A stretch of 64,000 nucleotides of DNA. Origin: Hyphococcus sp. Its GTDB lineage: Bacteria > Pseudomonadota > Alphaproteobacteria > Caulobacterales > Parvularculaceae. Shown here one piece after another: positions 32,911-41,189 of the stretch (positions within the stretch are counted from its first letter, which is position 1; each line of letters begins with the position of its first letter). The position numbers and the translations under genes are program-made. The stretch covers positions 79,650-143,649 of the forward strand of contig BQJG01000001.1 of assembly GCA_021604585.1 (NCBI GenBank). Reading direction: 5' to 3'. The notes beneath the pieces are model-generated. The model was not told the origin of the DNA. It did no database searches and saw only the letters and a program-made list of their open reading frames with translations.

Positions 32911-34077
32911 TTATTTCTTGAAATTCAGTGTTGCGCGCTTGCCCGCTTCGACGGCCGCCTTACCATCAACCATGCGCGGATCGAAACGCCAGCGTCCCAC
33001 CGTGCGCAGGGCTTCGCTTTCAAAACAGCCATTGGTCGAAGAGACGACGCGCGAATTCACCGCGCGCCCTTCCGCACTGACATCGAAAATGATCGTGACG
33101 CTTTCAATCGCGTCAGCGCCGCGCGTGCAGCCATTCGGATACTCCGGGGCAAGCGAACGCGTCAGACTAGCGTCAACAATGACGGGGGTGCGGACCGGTT
33201 CGGGCCTTGCGCGGCGCGGCAAGGGACGCTCACGCCGTTCAGGCTGCGCTGGGGCCGATTGCGCCGGGGATGGTTCTGGCGTTTCAATTGAAACGGAAGG
33301 CGCCAGAGTTTCATAACGGACAGGCTCTGCGACTGGCTCTGGCGGCGGAGCGGCGGCGGTTTCACCACTTGCTGCTTCAGCGATTTCCAGCGGCGCTTCG
33401 GTCAGCGTGTCGAGCGCATCACTTATTGGCGCGTCGCTCGGCTCGGCGGGCGGCAGCGCGACACGTTCCAGGCTGGCGGCTTCCGGGCCGGCTGCAATCT
33501 GGATGTTGCTTGTCTCAACTGGCGTTGCCGATGGTGGCGCAGCAGCCTGTCTCACTTCCGTCTCCCGGCCGCCACCGGTCAGCACCTGGTAACCGATCCA
33601 AAGAACAAATATTGCAACGGCGAGCATGGCGAAAACAGAACCGAGTTTTGCGCCCTCGCCACTTTCGGAAACAGAAGTTTGCGGCGCGGGCGATGGCGCA
33701 ATCAAGGCGGCTTGCGCATTTGCCTGGATCTTGAACTGCGCGGCGACTGCTTCTGGGTCGAGGCCCAGATAGCGTGCATAGGCTTTCACAAAACCTGTCG
33801 CGTAAGGAAGCGCAGGCAAACGGTCGAGGCGCATCCACTCTATGGCCTCCAAATGTTCTGCTTTTACTTTCGTCGCCTCGCTTGCCTGTTCGACTGAAAG
33901 CTTCGCGCGATGGCGCGCCGCAGCGAGATACGCGCCAGCCCCTGCTTCTTCCAAAGATTGCGCAGGCGTGTCGGTTTCGATCGCTGTTTCCGTCACCGCT
34001 TCGGGCGCAACATCAAGCTCCGGCGCCTCGCCGGGGCCGTTAAACTTGATAATCTCAGCACTCTTGTCTTGCGCCAT
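32911..34077 (-). CDS. RodZ-type HTH domain fused to a TonB C-terminal domain
   Basis: 388 residues in an unusual order. Residues 48-115 form a cytoplasmic RodZ-like helix-turn-helix (LAAARHRAKLSVEQASEATK, then ALPYATGFVKAYARYLGLD). A membrane helix follows (about 146-166), then a Pro/Ala/Glu-rich periplasmic linker of about 130 residues, and a C-terminal TonB-type domain (about 305-388) with VTIIFDVSAEGRAVNSRVV and EALRTVGRWRFDPRMVDGKA. RodZ links MreB to the membrane, while TonB domains contact outer-membrane receptors, so the protein could bridge a cytoplasmic partner and the outer membrane. Start ATG 34077 rather than TTG 34092. It is on the opposite strand within the sdh region. Confidence 0.85.
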   Translation of the reverse strand: MAQDKSAEIIKFNGPGEAPELDVAPEAVTETAIETDTPAQSLEEAGAGAYLAAARHRAKLSVEQASEATKVKAEHLEAIEWMRLDRLPALPYATGFVKAYARYLGLDPEAVAAQFKIQANAQAALIAPSPAPQTSVSESGEGAKLGSVFAMLAVAIFVLWIGYQVLTGGGRETEVRQAAAPPSATPVETSNIQIAAGPEAASLERVALPPAEPSDAPISDALDTLTEAPLEIAEAASGETAAAPPPEPVAEPVRYETLAPSVSIETPEPSPAQSAPAQPERRERPLPRRARPEPVRTPVIVDASLTRSLAPEYPNGCTRGADAIESVTIIFDVSAEGRAVNSRVVSSTNGCFESEALRTVGRWRFDPRMVDGKAAVEAGKRATLNFKK

Positions 34078-34299
34078 GCCCGCAGGGCCCAACTCTACTT
34101 TTGTGTTCGGGCGTCAAATCTGACGTGTTTTTGAGACAAACGCCCGAAACAGCGGCCCGGATGGGCCATACACCAAGTGCAGAAGCATAAACGGCGCCAT
34201 CAACGGAATACGCATCTGGCTGCTTTCATTGCTTGGCGTTAACCAGTTTATCATGGAACATCGCAAATGCAGAATCCGCGCATGAGGGAGCCCGCATCC

Positions 34300-35136
34300 A
34301 TGACGTATAGCTGTTTTGAAGTCGATATTTCCGAGGGAATTGCGCATCTGCGATTCTCGCGTCCAGACAAATTCAATTCGTTCACGCCCGAGTTCTGGCG
34401 GGAGCTTCCCGAAGCGATCAACGACATCTCCGACAATGCGAAAGCACGTGTCATCGTTGTGTCTGCTGAAGGAAAACATTTTACTGCGGGCATGGATATT
34501 TCGGTGTTCATGTCCGGCGGACTGGATGCGCCTTCAAGCAATCGCGAGATCGCAGCAGAAGCCTTCCCGCATCATGTGAAAATACTGCAAGCCACATTCT
34601 CGGCGCTGGAAAACGCCCGCCAGCCAGTCCTGGCGGCGATCCAGGGCGGCGCGGTTGGCGCCGGGGTCGATCTCGTCAGCGCTTGCGACTGTCGTTATGC
34701 GAGTGAGGATGCATTTTTCTGCGTGCAGGAAACCGCCATCGGCATGACGGCTGATGTGGGCACTTTTCCGCGCCTGACAAAAATCATCGCCGAAGGCTGG
34801 GCGCGGCAAATGGCATACACCGCCGAACGCCTGCCCGCCGCAAAAGCAAAGGAAATCGGCCTCGTCAATGAGGTCTTTGACAGCCATGAGGCGCTACTTT
34901 CCGGCGTGATGGATATCGCCGGGAAGATCGCCGCTCACTCACCGCTCGCCGTCACGGGCTGCAAGCGGATGATCAATTATTCGCGCGATCACACGACAAA
35001 CGACACGCTCGATTATATCGCACTGTGGAATGCGGCGATGCTGCGCGCCGATGACATCAAAGAAAGCTACCTCGCCAAATCGGAGAAGCGCGCTGCAAAC
35101 TTCGCAGAGCTGCGCCCCGTCAAAAAATCGCTTTAA
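34300..35136 (+). CDS. Crotonase-family enzyme, dienoyl-CoA isomerase-like
   Basis: 278 residues of the enoyl-CoA hydratase/isomerase superfamily. The oxyanion-hole blocks are HFTAGMDISVF and AIQGGAVGAGVDLVSACD. The following ETAIGMTADVGTFPRLTKII matches delta3,5-delta2,4-dienoyl-CoA isomerases, which keep Asp and Glu residues at these places, better than ordinary enoyl-CoA hydratases. It would help degrade unsaturated fatty acids by shifting double bonds. ATG 34300 is chosen because GAGGGAG lies 9 bases upstream; two earlier in-frame Met codons exist (34267, 34282). Confidence 0.83.
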   Translation: MTYSCFEVDISEGIAHLRFSRPDKFNSFTPEFWRELPEAINDISDNAKARVIVVSAEGKHFTAGMDISVFMSGGLDAPSSNREIAAEAFPHHVKILQATFSALENARQPVLAAIQGGAVGAGVDLVSACDCRYASEDAFFCVQETAIGMTADVGTFPRLTKIIAEGWARQMAYTAERLPAAKAKEIGLVNEVFDSHEALLSGVMDIAGKIAAHSPLAVTGCKRMINYSRDHTTNDTLDYIALWNAAMLRADDIKESYLAKSEKRAANFAELRPVKKSL

Positions 35137-35229
35137 TCAGACCGCTGAAATTCCCCGAACACGCCACGGCCTGGACATGCTTGTTGATTACTGCGCCTTG
35201 CCGGGCGGCGACACGAACAGGGGAACCTT

Positions 35230-36597
35230 ATGGAAATCAACGTCGCGACGCGACATCGCTCGCTTGGCCTCAAACTGATTCTGGTCGGCGCTCTCGCTTT
35301 CTTTTTGTGGATTCCGGCCATGCTGGTTTACGGCCTCGTCTTCGAGCGATCCGGCCGGGCGGATGACGTGAAGAATGAAATTTACGGCCTTGTGGGCGGC
35401 CGCCAAACAATCAGCGGGCCGGTGGTGATCGTTCCGGCAACGATCGACACAGGCGAGCTGAATAACAACGGCGAAAGCATCACGGTGAGCCGGTACTTTG
35501 TATTCACGCCGCGCAGCCTGGCCATCGACGCTTCGATCGAAGCCATGCAACGACGACGCTCCATCTATGACGCCACGATTTATGATGCGGATATCGTCAT
35601 GACGGGCGCCTTCGCTGGACTGACGCCGCCACAATCGCGAAATGAGATAAAGGACATTTTCTGGGATCGCGCTGTATTGGCGCTCAAATTTGACAATAAC
35701 GCCGCACTCAAAGGCGTACTCGACACCCCGCAGCTATCGGTCGACGGCAAGGTTCGTGAGGCGGTGTTTGAGCCGGGGATTAACCTCACGATAACAGGCC
35801 AAACAGGCGGCGAGCATACGCTCTCCGCGCCGGGCATCAGCACCTTCTTCTCAATCACCGATCCGCAGAAAGGTTTTTCCTTTCAATTGACGTTGCCAAT
35901 GTCAGGCGGTGGCGCGCTGTTATTCTCACCCGCCGGCGAAGAGACGAAAGTCTCTATGCGCGCAAACTGGCCCGACCCGAGTTTTCATGGCGAGTACCTT
36001 CCTGATGAGCGATCAATCACTGCGGACGGCTTCACCGCAACATGGCGCATCCCGTATCTCGCCCGTAATTTGCCACGCAGTTTCGCCGCCGAAGGCAGCC
36101 TTGGAAATCTCGATGCCGGCAAGGCGTTTGGCGTCGACCTGATCGACGCCGCGAGCCCCTATCAAAGTGTCAACCGGGCGCTCAAATATGCGCTTATGTT
36201 TCTCGGGATCGTCTTTCTGACATTCTTTCTATTCGAGGCGACGACCGGCGCTCGCGCGCATCCAGCCCAATATATTCTCCTGGGTCTCACTCAGGTAATT
36301 TTCTACCTGCTGGTGCTCGCTTTCGCCGAACATATCGGCTTTGAAAAAGCCTTCGCCGGCACGGCGGCGGCGACGGTCATTCTGTCTGGCACCTATGCTG
36401 CGACGGTGTTTCACAGCTTCTGGCGCGGAATTCTCGCCTTGATTGCCTTTTCAGGCGCTTACGGACTGATATATCTTCTCATGAAATCAGAGGATTACGC
36501 CCTGCTGATTGGCTCTGTAACGGCATTCAGCGCAGTCGCGCTCACCATGTATGTCACACGCAGCCTTAATTGGTATGGCGGACGCGATAAGGCATAA
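35230..36597 (+). CDS. creD: CreD-like inner membrane protein
   Basis: 455 residues. An N-terminal membrane helix is followed by a large periplasmic domain (about residues 45-310), then five or so helices at the C-terminus. The blocks VYGLVFERSGRADDVKNEI, PYQSVNRALKYALMFLGIVF and FEATTGARAHPAQYILLGL are diagnostic of CreD (inner-membrane protein of the E. coli CreBC regulon, linked to envelope stress and beta-lactam response). No creB or creC is nearby, so regulation must differ. It ends 40 bases before sdhB and may share its transcript. Confidence 0.92.
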   Translation: MEINVATRHRSLGLKLILVGALAFFLWIPAMLVYGLVFERSGRADDVKNEIYGLVGGRQTISGPVVIVPATIDTGELNNNGESITVSRYFVFTPRSLAIDASIEAMQRRRSIYDATIYDADIVMTGAFAGLTPPQSRNEIKDIFWDRAVLALKFDNNAALKGVLDTPQLSVDGKVREAVFEPGINLTITGQTGGEHTLSAPGISTFFSITDPQKGFSFQLTLPMSGGGALLFSPAGEETKVSMRANWPDPSFHGEYLPDERSITADGFTATWRIPYLARNLPRSFAAEGSLGNLDAGKAFGVDLIDAASPYQSVNRALKYALMFLGIVFLTFFLFEATTGARAHPAQYILLGLTQVIFYLLVLAFAEHIGFEKAFAGTAAATVILSGTYAATVFHSFWRGILALIAFSGAYGLIYLLMKSEDYALLIGSVTAFSAVALTMYVTRSLNWYGGRDKA

Positions 36598-36637
36598 GGG
36601 GCAAACACGGTCCCCACATGAAAAGGTCTCAAAGTCG

Positions 36638-37492
36638 ATGGTTGAACTGACGCTGCCGAAAAATTCCAAAATCAGCAAGAACGGCAAGACCTGGATAGCG
36701 AAAGAAGGGGCGGGCAAAACCCGCACCTTCCGTGTTTACCGCTACGACCCGTCAACGCCGGAGAATCCTAGCGTCGACAGTTATGAAGTCGATGTCTCGA
36801 ATGTTTCGATGGTGCTCGACGCGCTAATCAAGATCAAAAACGAAATCGATCCGACCTTGTCGTTCCGCCGCTCCTGCCGCGAGGGCGTGTGCGGTTCCTG
36901 TGCTATGAACATCAATGGCGCCAACACGCTGGCCTGCACCCATGGGATGGACGAATGCGGCGACGGCGATGTGGCGGTCTACCCCTTGCCGCATCAGCCA
37001 GTTGTACGCGATCTCGTCACGGATCTGACCAATTTTTACAAGCAACACGCCTATGTCGAACCGTTCCTACAGGCGACGTCGGCGGACCCGGCGACGGAGT
37101 GGCGGCAATCGCCTGAAGAACGTGCAAAGCTCGACGGGCTTTACGAATGCATTCTCTGCGCCTGTTGCTCGACCTCGTGCCCTTCTTATTGGTGGAATGG
37201 CGAAACCGACAATCACGAGAACGAATATCTCGGCCCGGCGGCGCTGTTGCAGGCCTATCGCTGGCTCGCCGACAGCCGCGACCAGTTGGACAATGAACGC
37301 CTCGACAAGCTTGAGGACGAGTTTAAGCTCTATCGCTGCCACACCATTATGAATTGCGCGCAGGTCTGCCCGAAACATTTGAACCCGGCGAAAGCCATCG
37401 CCGAAATCAAAAAGCTGATGGTCAACCGGCCGCCTTCGCACGACAATGCAATCGCTACGGAAACGCCTGCGCCAACACACGCGGCAGAGTAA
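36638..37492 (+). CDS. sdhB: Succinate dehydrogenase iron-sulfur subunit
   Basis: 284 residues. The N-terminal ferredoxin domain has the 2Fe-2S cysteines in SCREGVCGSCAMNINGANTL-AC, and the C-terminal domain carries the 4Fe-4S and 3Fe-4S ligands in CILCACCSTSCPSYWW and CAQVCPKHLNP. It carries electrons from SdhA to the quinone site. ATG 36638 opens the mature-looking N-terminus; the frame is open from 36551 but that part overlaps creD. It is separated from sdhCDA by four other genes, one of them on the other strand. Confidence 0.97.
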   Translation: MVELTLPKNSKISKNGKTWIAKEGAGKTRTFRVYRYDPSTPENPSVDSYEVDVSNVSMVLDALIKIKNEIDPTLSFRRSCREGVCGSCAMNINGANTLACTHGMDECGDGDVAVYPLPHQPVVRDLVTDLTNFYKQHAYVEPFLQATSADPATEWRQSPEERAKLDGLYECILCACCSTSCPSYWWNGETDNHENEYLGPAALLQAYRWLADSRDQLDNERLDKLEDEFKLYRCHTIMNCAQVCPKHLNPAKAIAEIKKLMVNRPPSHDNAIATETPAPTHAAE

Positions 37493-37501
37493 GCTTGGCA
37501 C

Positions 37502-38449
37502 ATGGCCGATCTCTCCGAACATTTCGGACGGTCGGGTGAGTTACTGATAGGATTTTTCGGTCTCTTTCTGCTTGCACTCATGCACAAGGATGTGCGGCGG
37601 TTTTTGGCCTGCAATATTTGCTCGGCCGGGGGCATCTTCCAGAAAATGAATGCAGCCCTTTACCGGAAAAGCCGGTTCTACGCAGACTGGGCAAGCGCAT
37701 TTCAGGTTCTTTTTCACACTAGTAACAATCTTGTTTTGATCGTGATCGCGCTAACCGTCTTCGATTATCTGGCAGGATGGCATAGCGCGTTCATGCTAGA
37801 CCGTTTCAGCCTTTATCCTGATTTCAGCACCATTGAAGATTACGATTATCTTGGCCAGTTAAGGACGACTGTATTCTCGGCGGCTAATGCGTTTGGGCTG
37901 TTGCGCGTCTTCGGATACACACTCTTTTGCTGGCTTGCTTTCCGGGTTGCCGCAGGCGACAGCTATCAAAGCGCGGCAACGTTTCGCCCCTATCGTCGGA
38001 TTTTGGGTCTGTTTCTTTGCATTTATGGAACAGACATCTTTGCCAGCGCAGCCACGCCCTATGTGATCTTGTTTGGCGTGAGCATTGTCGGCGACATTTC
38101 ATCACTCATATTTATCACCGGCGCGCTAATCATTAGCATGCTCTTTTGCCTGCTGGGCGGGAGGCTCGTTAACACGCATCTAAACGGCGCAATCTCAAAG
38201 CCCGCTATTTCTGCTATCATTGGCTTCCTGCTGCTGACGCATACACTGCAATGGATTTATTTCACATTTGATCGGGCGACGCTGTCGCAAAGTTTATTCT
38301 TGAGAGAGGCGGAATATCACGCCGAGAATCTCACCTACACTCTGTTGTTGAATATCGCACTGGTTGCGTTCGCTATCAGGCTTTCAGGCCCTCCGAGATC
38401 GATGCGGCCTGTAGATACAGGGCCACATAATCCCGCGAACGCGGTTTGA
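37502..38449 (+). CDS. Multi-pass membrane protein, unknown function
   Basis: 315 residues with six to seven hydrophobic helices (roughly at 13-29, 63-85, 122-150, 165-190, 198-220, 233-252 and 272-292). A short Cys pair LACNIC appears near residue 36. No known family is recognised. It starts 9 bases after sdhB and so may be transcribed with it, but a complex II role is only suggested by position. Base composition is somewhat AT-richer than sdhB. Confidence 0.65.
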   Translation: MADLSEHFGRSGELLIGFFGLFLLALMHKDVRRFLACNICSAGGIFQKMNAALYRKSRFYADWASAFQVLFHTSNNLVLIVIALTVFDYLAGWHSAFMLDRFSLYPDFSTIEDYDYLGQLRTTVFSAANAFGLLRVFGYTLFCWLAFRVAAGDSYQSAATFRPYRRILGLFLCIYGTDIFASAATPYVILFGVSIVGDISSLIFITGALIISMLFCLLGGRLVNTHLNGAISKPAISAIIGFLLLTHTLQWIYFTFDRATLSQSLFLREAEYHAENLTYTLLLNIALVAFAIRLSGPPRSMRPVDTGPHNPANAV

Positions 38450-38686
38450 TTTGATTTTCCGCTATGAGCGGGATGCGCTGATCGCCCGCCTCCCGGGTGG
38501 GGCGCAGCCGGGTCCAGCCTTAGCGTCGGAATTCAACAGGCTTGTCTGCATGGCCGGGCGTTTCAGGCGGAACACTTTTGAGAACATCAGTTGGCGGAAG
38601 TAGGCGAGGCCAAGCTTGTTCGCGATACCGCACAGCCAAAACCCGCATCCGGTAAAAATTCACGTCGCGCACACAAATTTTACTTG

Positions 38687-38704
38687 TATAATTCCAAAAT
38701 TATA
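38687..38704. promoter_or_regulatory. Candidate ArsR operator
   Basis: TATAATT (38687-38693) and AATTATA (38698-38704) form a perfect 7-base inverted repeat with spacer CCAA, 14 bases before the arsR ATG. ArsR/SmtB-type repressors bind short AT-rich palindromes overlapping their own promoter, and TATAATT itself resembles a -10 box. Autoregulation released by arsenite is the likely meaning. Confidence 0.6.
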
Positions 38705-38717
38705 TAATAATGAAATT

Positions 38718-39047
38718 ATGGAAATAGAAGATGCAATTCCAGCTTTTGCCGCGTTGGCCCAGAATGCGCGGCTCTCAACCCTCAAAATGCTCATTAAAGC
38801 GGGGCCAGGCGGCGCAGCTGCTGGCGAAATCGCGGCGGCGTTGGGGCAACCCGCGCCAACAATGTCTTTCCATTTGAAAGAATTGGAAAGGTCCGGACTG
38901 ATCAACGCCCGCAAGGATGGCCGCAGGGTTATTTACGCCGCCGACTATGGCGGAATCCGGGAATTGATCGACTTTTTGCTGGCCGATTGCTGCGGCGGCG
39001 ACCGCAGGCTTTGCGGCCCTTACGTCGTCATCAAGGAGAGCACTTAA
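38718..39047 (+). CDS. arsR: ArsR-family arsenic-responsive repressor
   Basis: 109 residues with a winged helix-turn-helix (GEIAAALGQPAPTMSFHLKE, about 39-58). A thiol cluster ADCCGGDRRLC lies near the C-terminus, the place where one ArsR subgroup binds As(III). Binding would release DNA and turn on the operon. The frame extends back to 38616; MEIEDA at 38718 follows the operator-like palindrome and is preferred. Its stop overlaps the next start as TAATG, so the operon arsR-arsI-ATP-grasp-arsC-acr3 begins here. Confidence 0.93.
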   Translation: MEIEDAIPAFAALAQNARLSTLKMLIKAGPGGAAAGEIAAALGQPAPTMSFHLKELERSGLINARKDGRRVIYAADYGGIRELIDFLLADCCGGDRRLCGPYVVIKEST

Positions 39048-39481
39048 TGAAACGCACCCACATCCATCTCAGCACCGAGAATTTTGAGGCTTCCCTCAAA
39101 TATTACAACGCCCTTTTCGGAACCGAACCAACCAAGCGCGAGCCTGACTACGCCAAATGGCTGCTCGACGACCCCGCGCTCAATATTGCGATTTCCACCC
39201 GGGGCGGCGCGCCTGGCGTCTCTCATCTGGGGATATCGCTCGACGATGATGGCGAGCTTGAACAAATCGCTGAACGCTTGCGCGCTTCAGATGCACCCAC
39301 ATCCCCGGAAGGCGACGCCACCTGTTGTTACGCTCGCAGCAACAAATATTGGAGCCACGACCCACAAGGCGCGATCTGGGAGTTGTTTCACACCTTTGGC
39401 GAGTCCGACACTTACGGCTCCGGTCGCAATCCCGAACCGCAGGCCGCCGCCTGCTGCCCGGCGAGGTCTTGGAATCGGTGA
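39047..39481 (+). CDS. arsI: ArsI/CadI-type VOC metalloenzyme (C-As lyase-like)
   Basis: 144 residues with a vicinal oxygen chelate fold. HIHLSTENFEASLKYYNALF at the N-terminus and the vicinal cysteine pair in ATCCYARSNKYW (Cys93-Cys94, Lys100) are the signature of ArsI, the dioxygenase that splits the carbon-arsenic bond of trivalent methylarsenite, and of CadI relatives. Metal ligands would be an N-terminal His, His60 and the Glu of IWELFHTF. The C-terminus has a further AACCPARS motif. It overlaps arsR by one base and the next gene by four (GTGA). Confidence 0.9.
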   Translation: MKRTHIHLSTENFEASLKYYNALFGTEPTKREPDYAKWLLDDPALNIAISTRGGAPGVSHLGISLDDDGELEQIAERLRASDAPTSPEGDATCCYARSNKYWSHDPQGAIWELFHTFGESDTYGSGRNPEPQAAACCPARSWNR

Positions 39482-40707
39482 CCGTCGGCGTTGAACAGCA
39501 GGTTAACAGCGCCCAGATTAGCGCGGCACTGAACGCGACATGCGATTGCGTGACGCTGGACCGGGCGGCGCTTGATGCGGCGCTGGCGCGCCCGCATCTC
39601 GCTTCCGGCAGCGCGATGTTCGCCTCAAAAGGCGATGTGCAAAAGATGCAGGCAACGATCGCCGCGATCGAAGCCGCCGCCCAGCTGCCTGAATTTCAGG
39701 CGGCGGTGCTGCGCACGGGCGCAGCGGCGCAAAACTTCGGTCCCGCCGGAGCTTTCATGGGCTACGATTTTCACCTGACGCCAGACGGGCCGAAACTCAT
39801 CGAAGTCAACACCAATGCAGGCGGCGCGCTGATCAACGCGCATATCCTCAACGCCCATCGCGCCTGCTGCATCGAGCTGGAAGCGCTGTTTCCCAGCTTC
39901 CAAATGACGGATTTTGAGAATTCGGTGTTTGAGGTGTTCACAAACGAATGGCGCCGCCAGCGGGGCGAGGCGACGCTGACCCGCATCGCCATTGTCGATG
40001 ATGAGCCTGAAACGCAATATCTATATCCTGAATTTCTGCTGGCGCAGCGCTTGTTCGAAGCCCGTGGCATCGAGGTCGCGATCGCCGACGCCGCATCGCT
40101 GACTTATGAACACGGACGCCTTCTAGCTGGAAGCCTGCCCGTCGATCTCGTTTACAACCGGCTTGTCGATTTCGATCTTTCCGAAAAGCGCCACGCGGCG
40201 CTCGCAAGGGCTTATGCGGACGGCGCCGTCGTCCTGACGCCGGGTCCACGCCATCACGCGCTATACGCCGACAAGCGCAATCTCGTTCTGCTCTCAGATC
40301 CCGATTTCGTCGCCAGCCTCAACCTGAGCGACGCTCATGTCGCCGCCCTTGGCGCGCTGCCGCGCGCCGTAGTCGTGACCGGCGACAGGTCGGAGCAGCT
40401 GTGGGCGGAGCGCAAGCGCTATTACTTCAAACCCGCCAGCGGCCATGGAAGCAAAGCGGTCTATCGCGGAGCGAAGCTCACCAAAGGGGTGTGGGCGGAT
40501 ATTCTCCGCAGCGATTACATCGCCCAAGAGGCGGCCCCGCCAAGCGCGCGTCTGATCAGCGGCGAAGCGCAGAACGCGCTCAAGGCGGATATCCGCATTT
40601 ACACTTATGACGGGCGAGTGCTGATCACTGCTGCCCGACTCTATCAGGGACAAACAACGAATTTCCGGACGCCGGGCGGCGGCTTCGCGCCTGTGATTGT
40701 TGTCTAA
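39478..40707 (+). CDS. ATP-grasp enzyme of the ars operon, glutathione-synthetase-like with permuted motif order
   Basis: 409 residues. Metal-ligand motif LIEVNTNAGGALIN lies early (109-116 for EVNTNAGG), while the ATP-binding lysine/glycine loop FKPASGHGSK (about 317-326), YIAQE (about 347-351) and the closing ARLYQGQTTNFRTPGGG come last. In ordinary bacterial ATP-grasp enzymes the E-x-N motif is at the C-terminal end. The order here resembles the circularly permuted eukaryotic-type glutathione synthetase. ATP-grasp enzymes join carboxylates to amines or thiols. A thiol-ligase role that supplies or modifies a thiol for arsenic handling is inference. Cys pairs TCDC and ACC are present. The frame opens at 39325, but GTG 39478 overlaps the arsI stop and follows GCGAGG. 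Confidence 0.75.
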   Translation: MTVGVEQQVNSAQISAALNATCDCVTLDRAALDAALARPHLASGSAMFASKGDVQKMQATIAAIEAAAQLPEFQAAVLRTGAAAQNFGPAGAFMGYDFHLTPDGPKLIEVNTNAGGALINAHILNAHRACCIELEALFPSFQMTDFENSVFEVFTNEWRRQRGEATLTRIAIVDDEPETQYLYPEFLLAQRLFEARGIEVAIADAASLTYEHGRLLAGSLPVDLVYNRLVDFDLSEKRHAALARAYADGAVVLTPGPRHHALYADKRNLVLLSDPDFVASLNLSDAHVAALGALPRAVVVTGDRSEQLWAERKRYYFKPASGHGSKAVYRGAKLTKGVWADILRSDYIAQEAAPPSARLISGEAQNALKADIRIYTYDGRVLITAARLYQGQTTNFRTPGGGFAPVIVV

Positions 40708-40724
40708 ACGGACAAGGGGCTGCG

Positions 40725-41171
40725 ATGAAAAACATTCTCTTCCTGTGCACAGGAAACTCGGCGCGCTCAATCATGGCCGAAGCCTATATGAACCATACCG
40801 GCGCCGGTCGCTGGCGCGCCTATTCAGCAGGTTCGACACCAACCGGAAAGATCAATCCGTTTGCGCTTGAAACGCTCGCCGCGCATGGCGTAACCGCCCC
40901 TGACTCTCTTTATCGCTCCAAATCATGGGACGAATTCGCTGCGCCCGGCGCGCCGATCATGGATGTTGTGATTACAGTCTGCGACAACGCCGCCGGAGAG
41001 ACCTGCCCGATCTGGCCGGCGCGCAACGACAAGTCGCCGCAAAAGCTTCATTGGTCTTTCCCTGACCCGGCGGCGGTTGAGGGAGACGACGCGCAAAAGC
41101 GCGTCGCCTTTGAAAAAGTGTTCGCAGACATCCGCGCCCTTATCGACGCCTTTCTGGCGCAATCCGCTTAA
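40725..41171 (+). CDS. arsC: Arsenate reductase, low-molecular-weight phosphatase type
   Basis: 148 residues of the LMW protein tyrosine phosphatase fold. The P-loop LCTGNSARS (CX5R with the nucleophilic Cys) lies near residue 9, and the VCDNAAGETCPIWP loop supplies two more cysteines (about 86 and 94), the set used by thioredoxin- or mycothiol-coupled ArsC. It reduces arsenate to arsenite for export by Acr3. It lies 17 bases after the ATP-grasp gene. Confidence 0.94.
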   Translation: MKNILFLCTGNSARSIMAEAYMNHTGAGRWRAYSAGSTPTGKINPFALETLAAHGVTAPDSLYRSKSWDEFAAPGAPIMDVVITVCDNAAGETCPIWPARNDKSPQKLHWSFPDPAAVEGDDAQKRVAFEKVFADIRALIDAFLAQSA

Positions 41172-41189
41172 ACAATCGGGAGATCTTCT

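Noticed and set aside
38450..38686. Possible gene fragment on the minus strand between the membrane protein and arsR
   Set aside because: A frame without start (reading roughly GIANKLGLAYFRQLMFSKVF) looks weakly protein-like but ends in low-quality sequence and matches nothing I can name.
39325..39477. N-terminal extension of the ATP-grasp protein
   Set aside because: It overlaps arsI in another frame; GTG 39478 gives a GTGA overlap with a purine-rich site.
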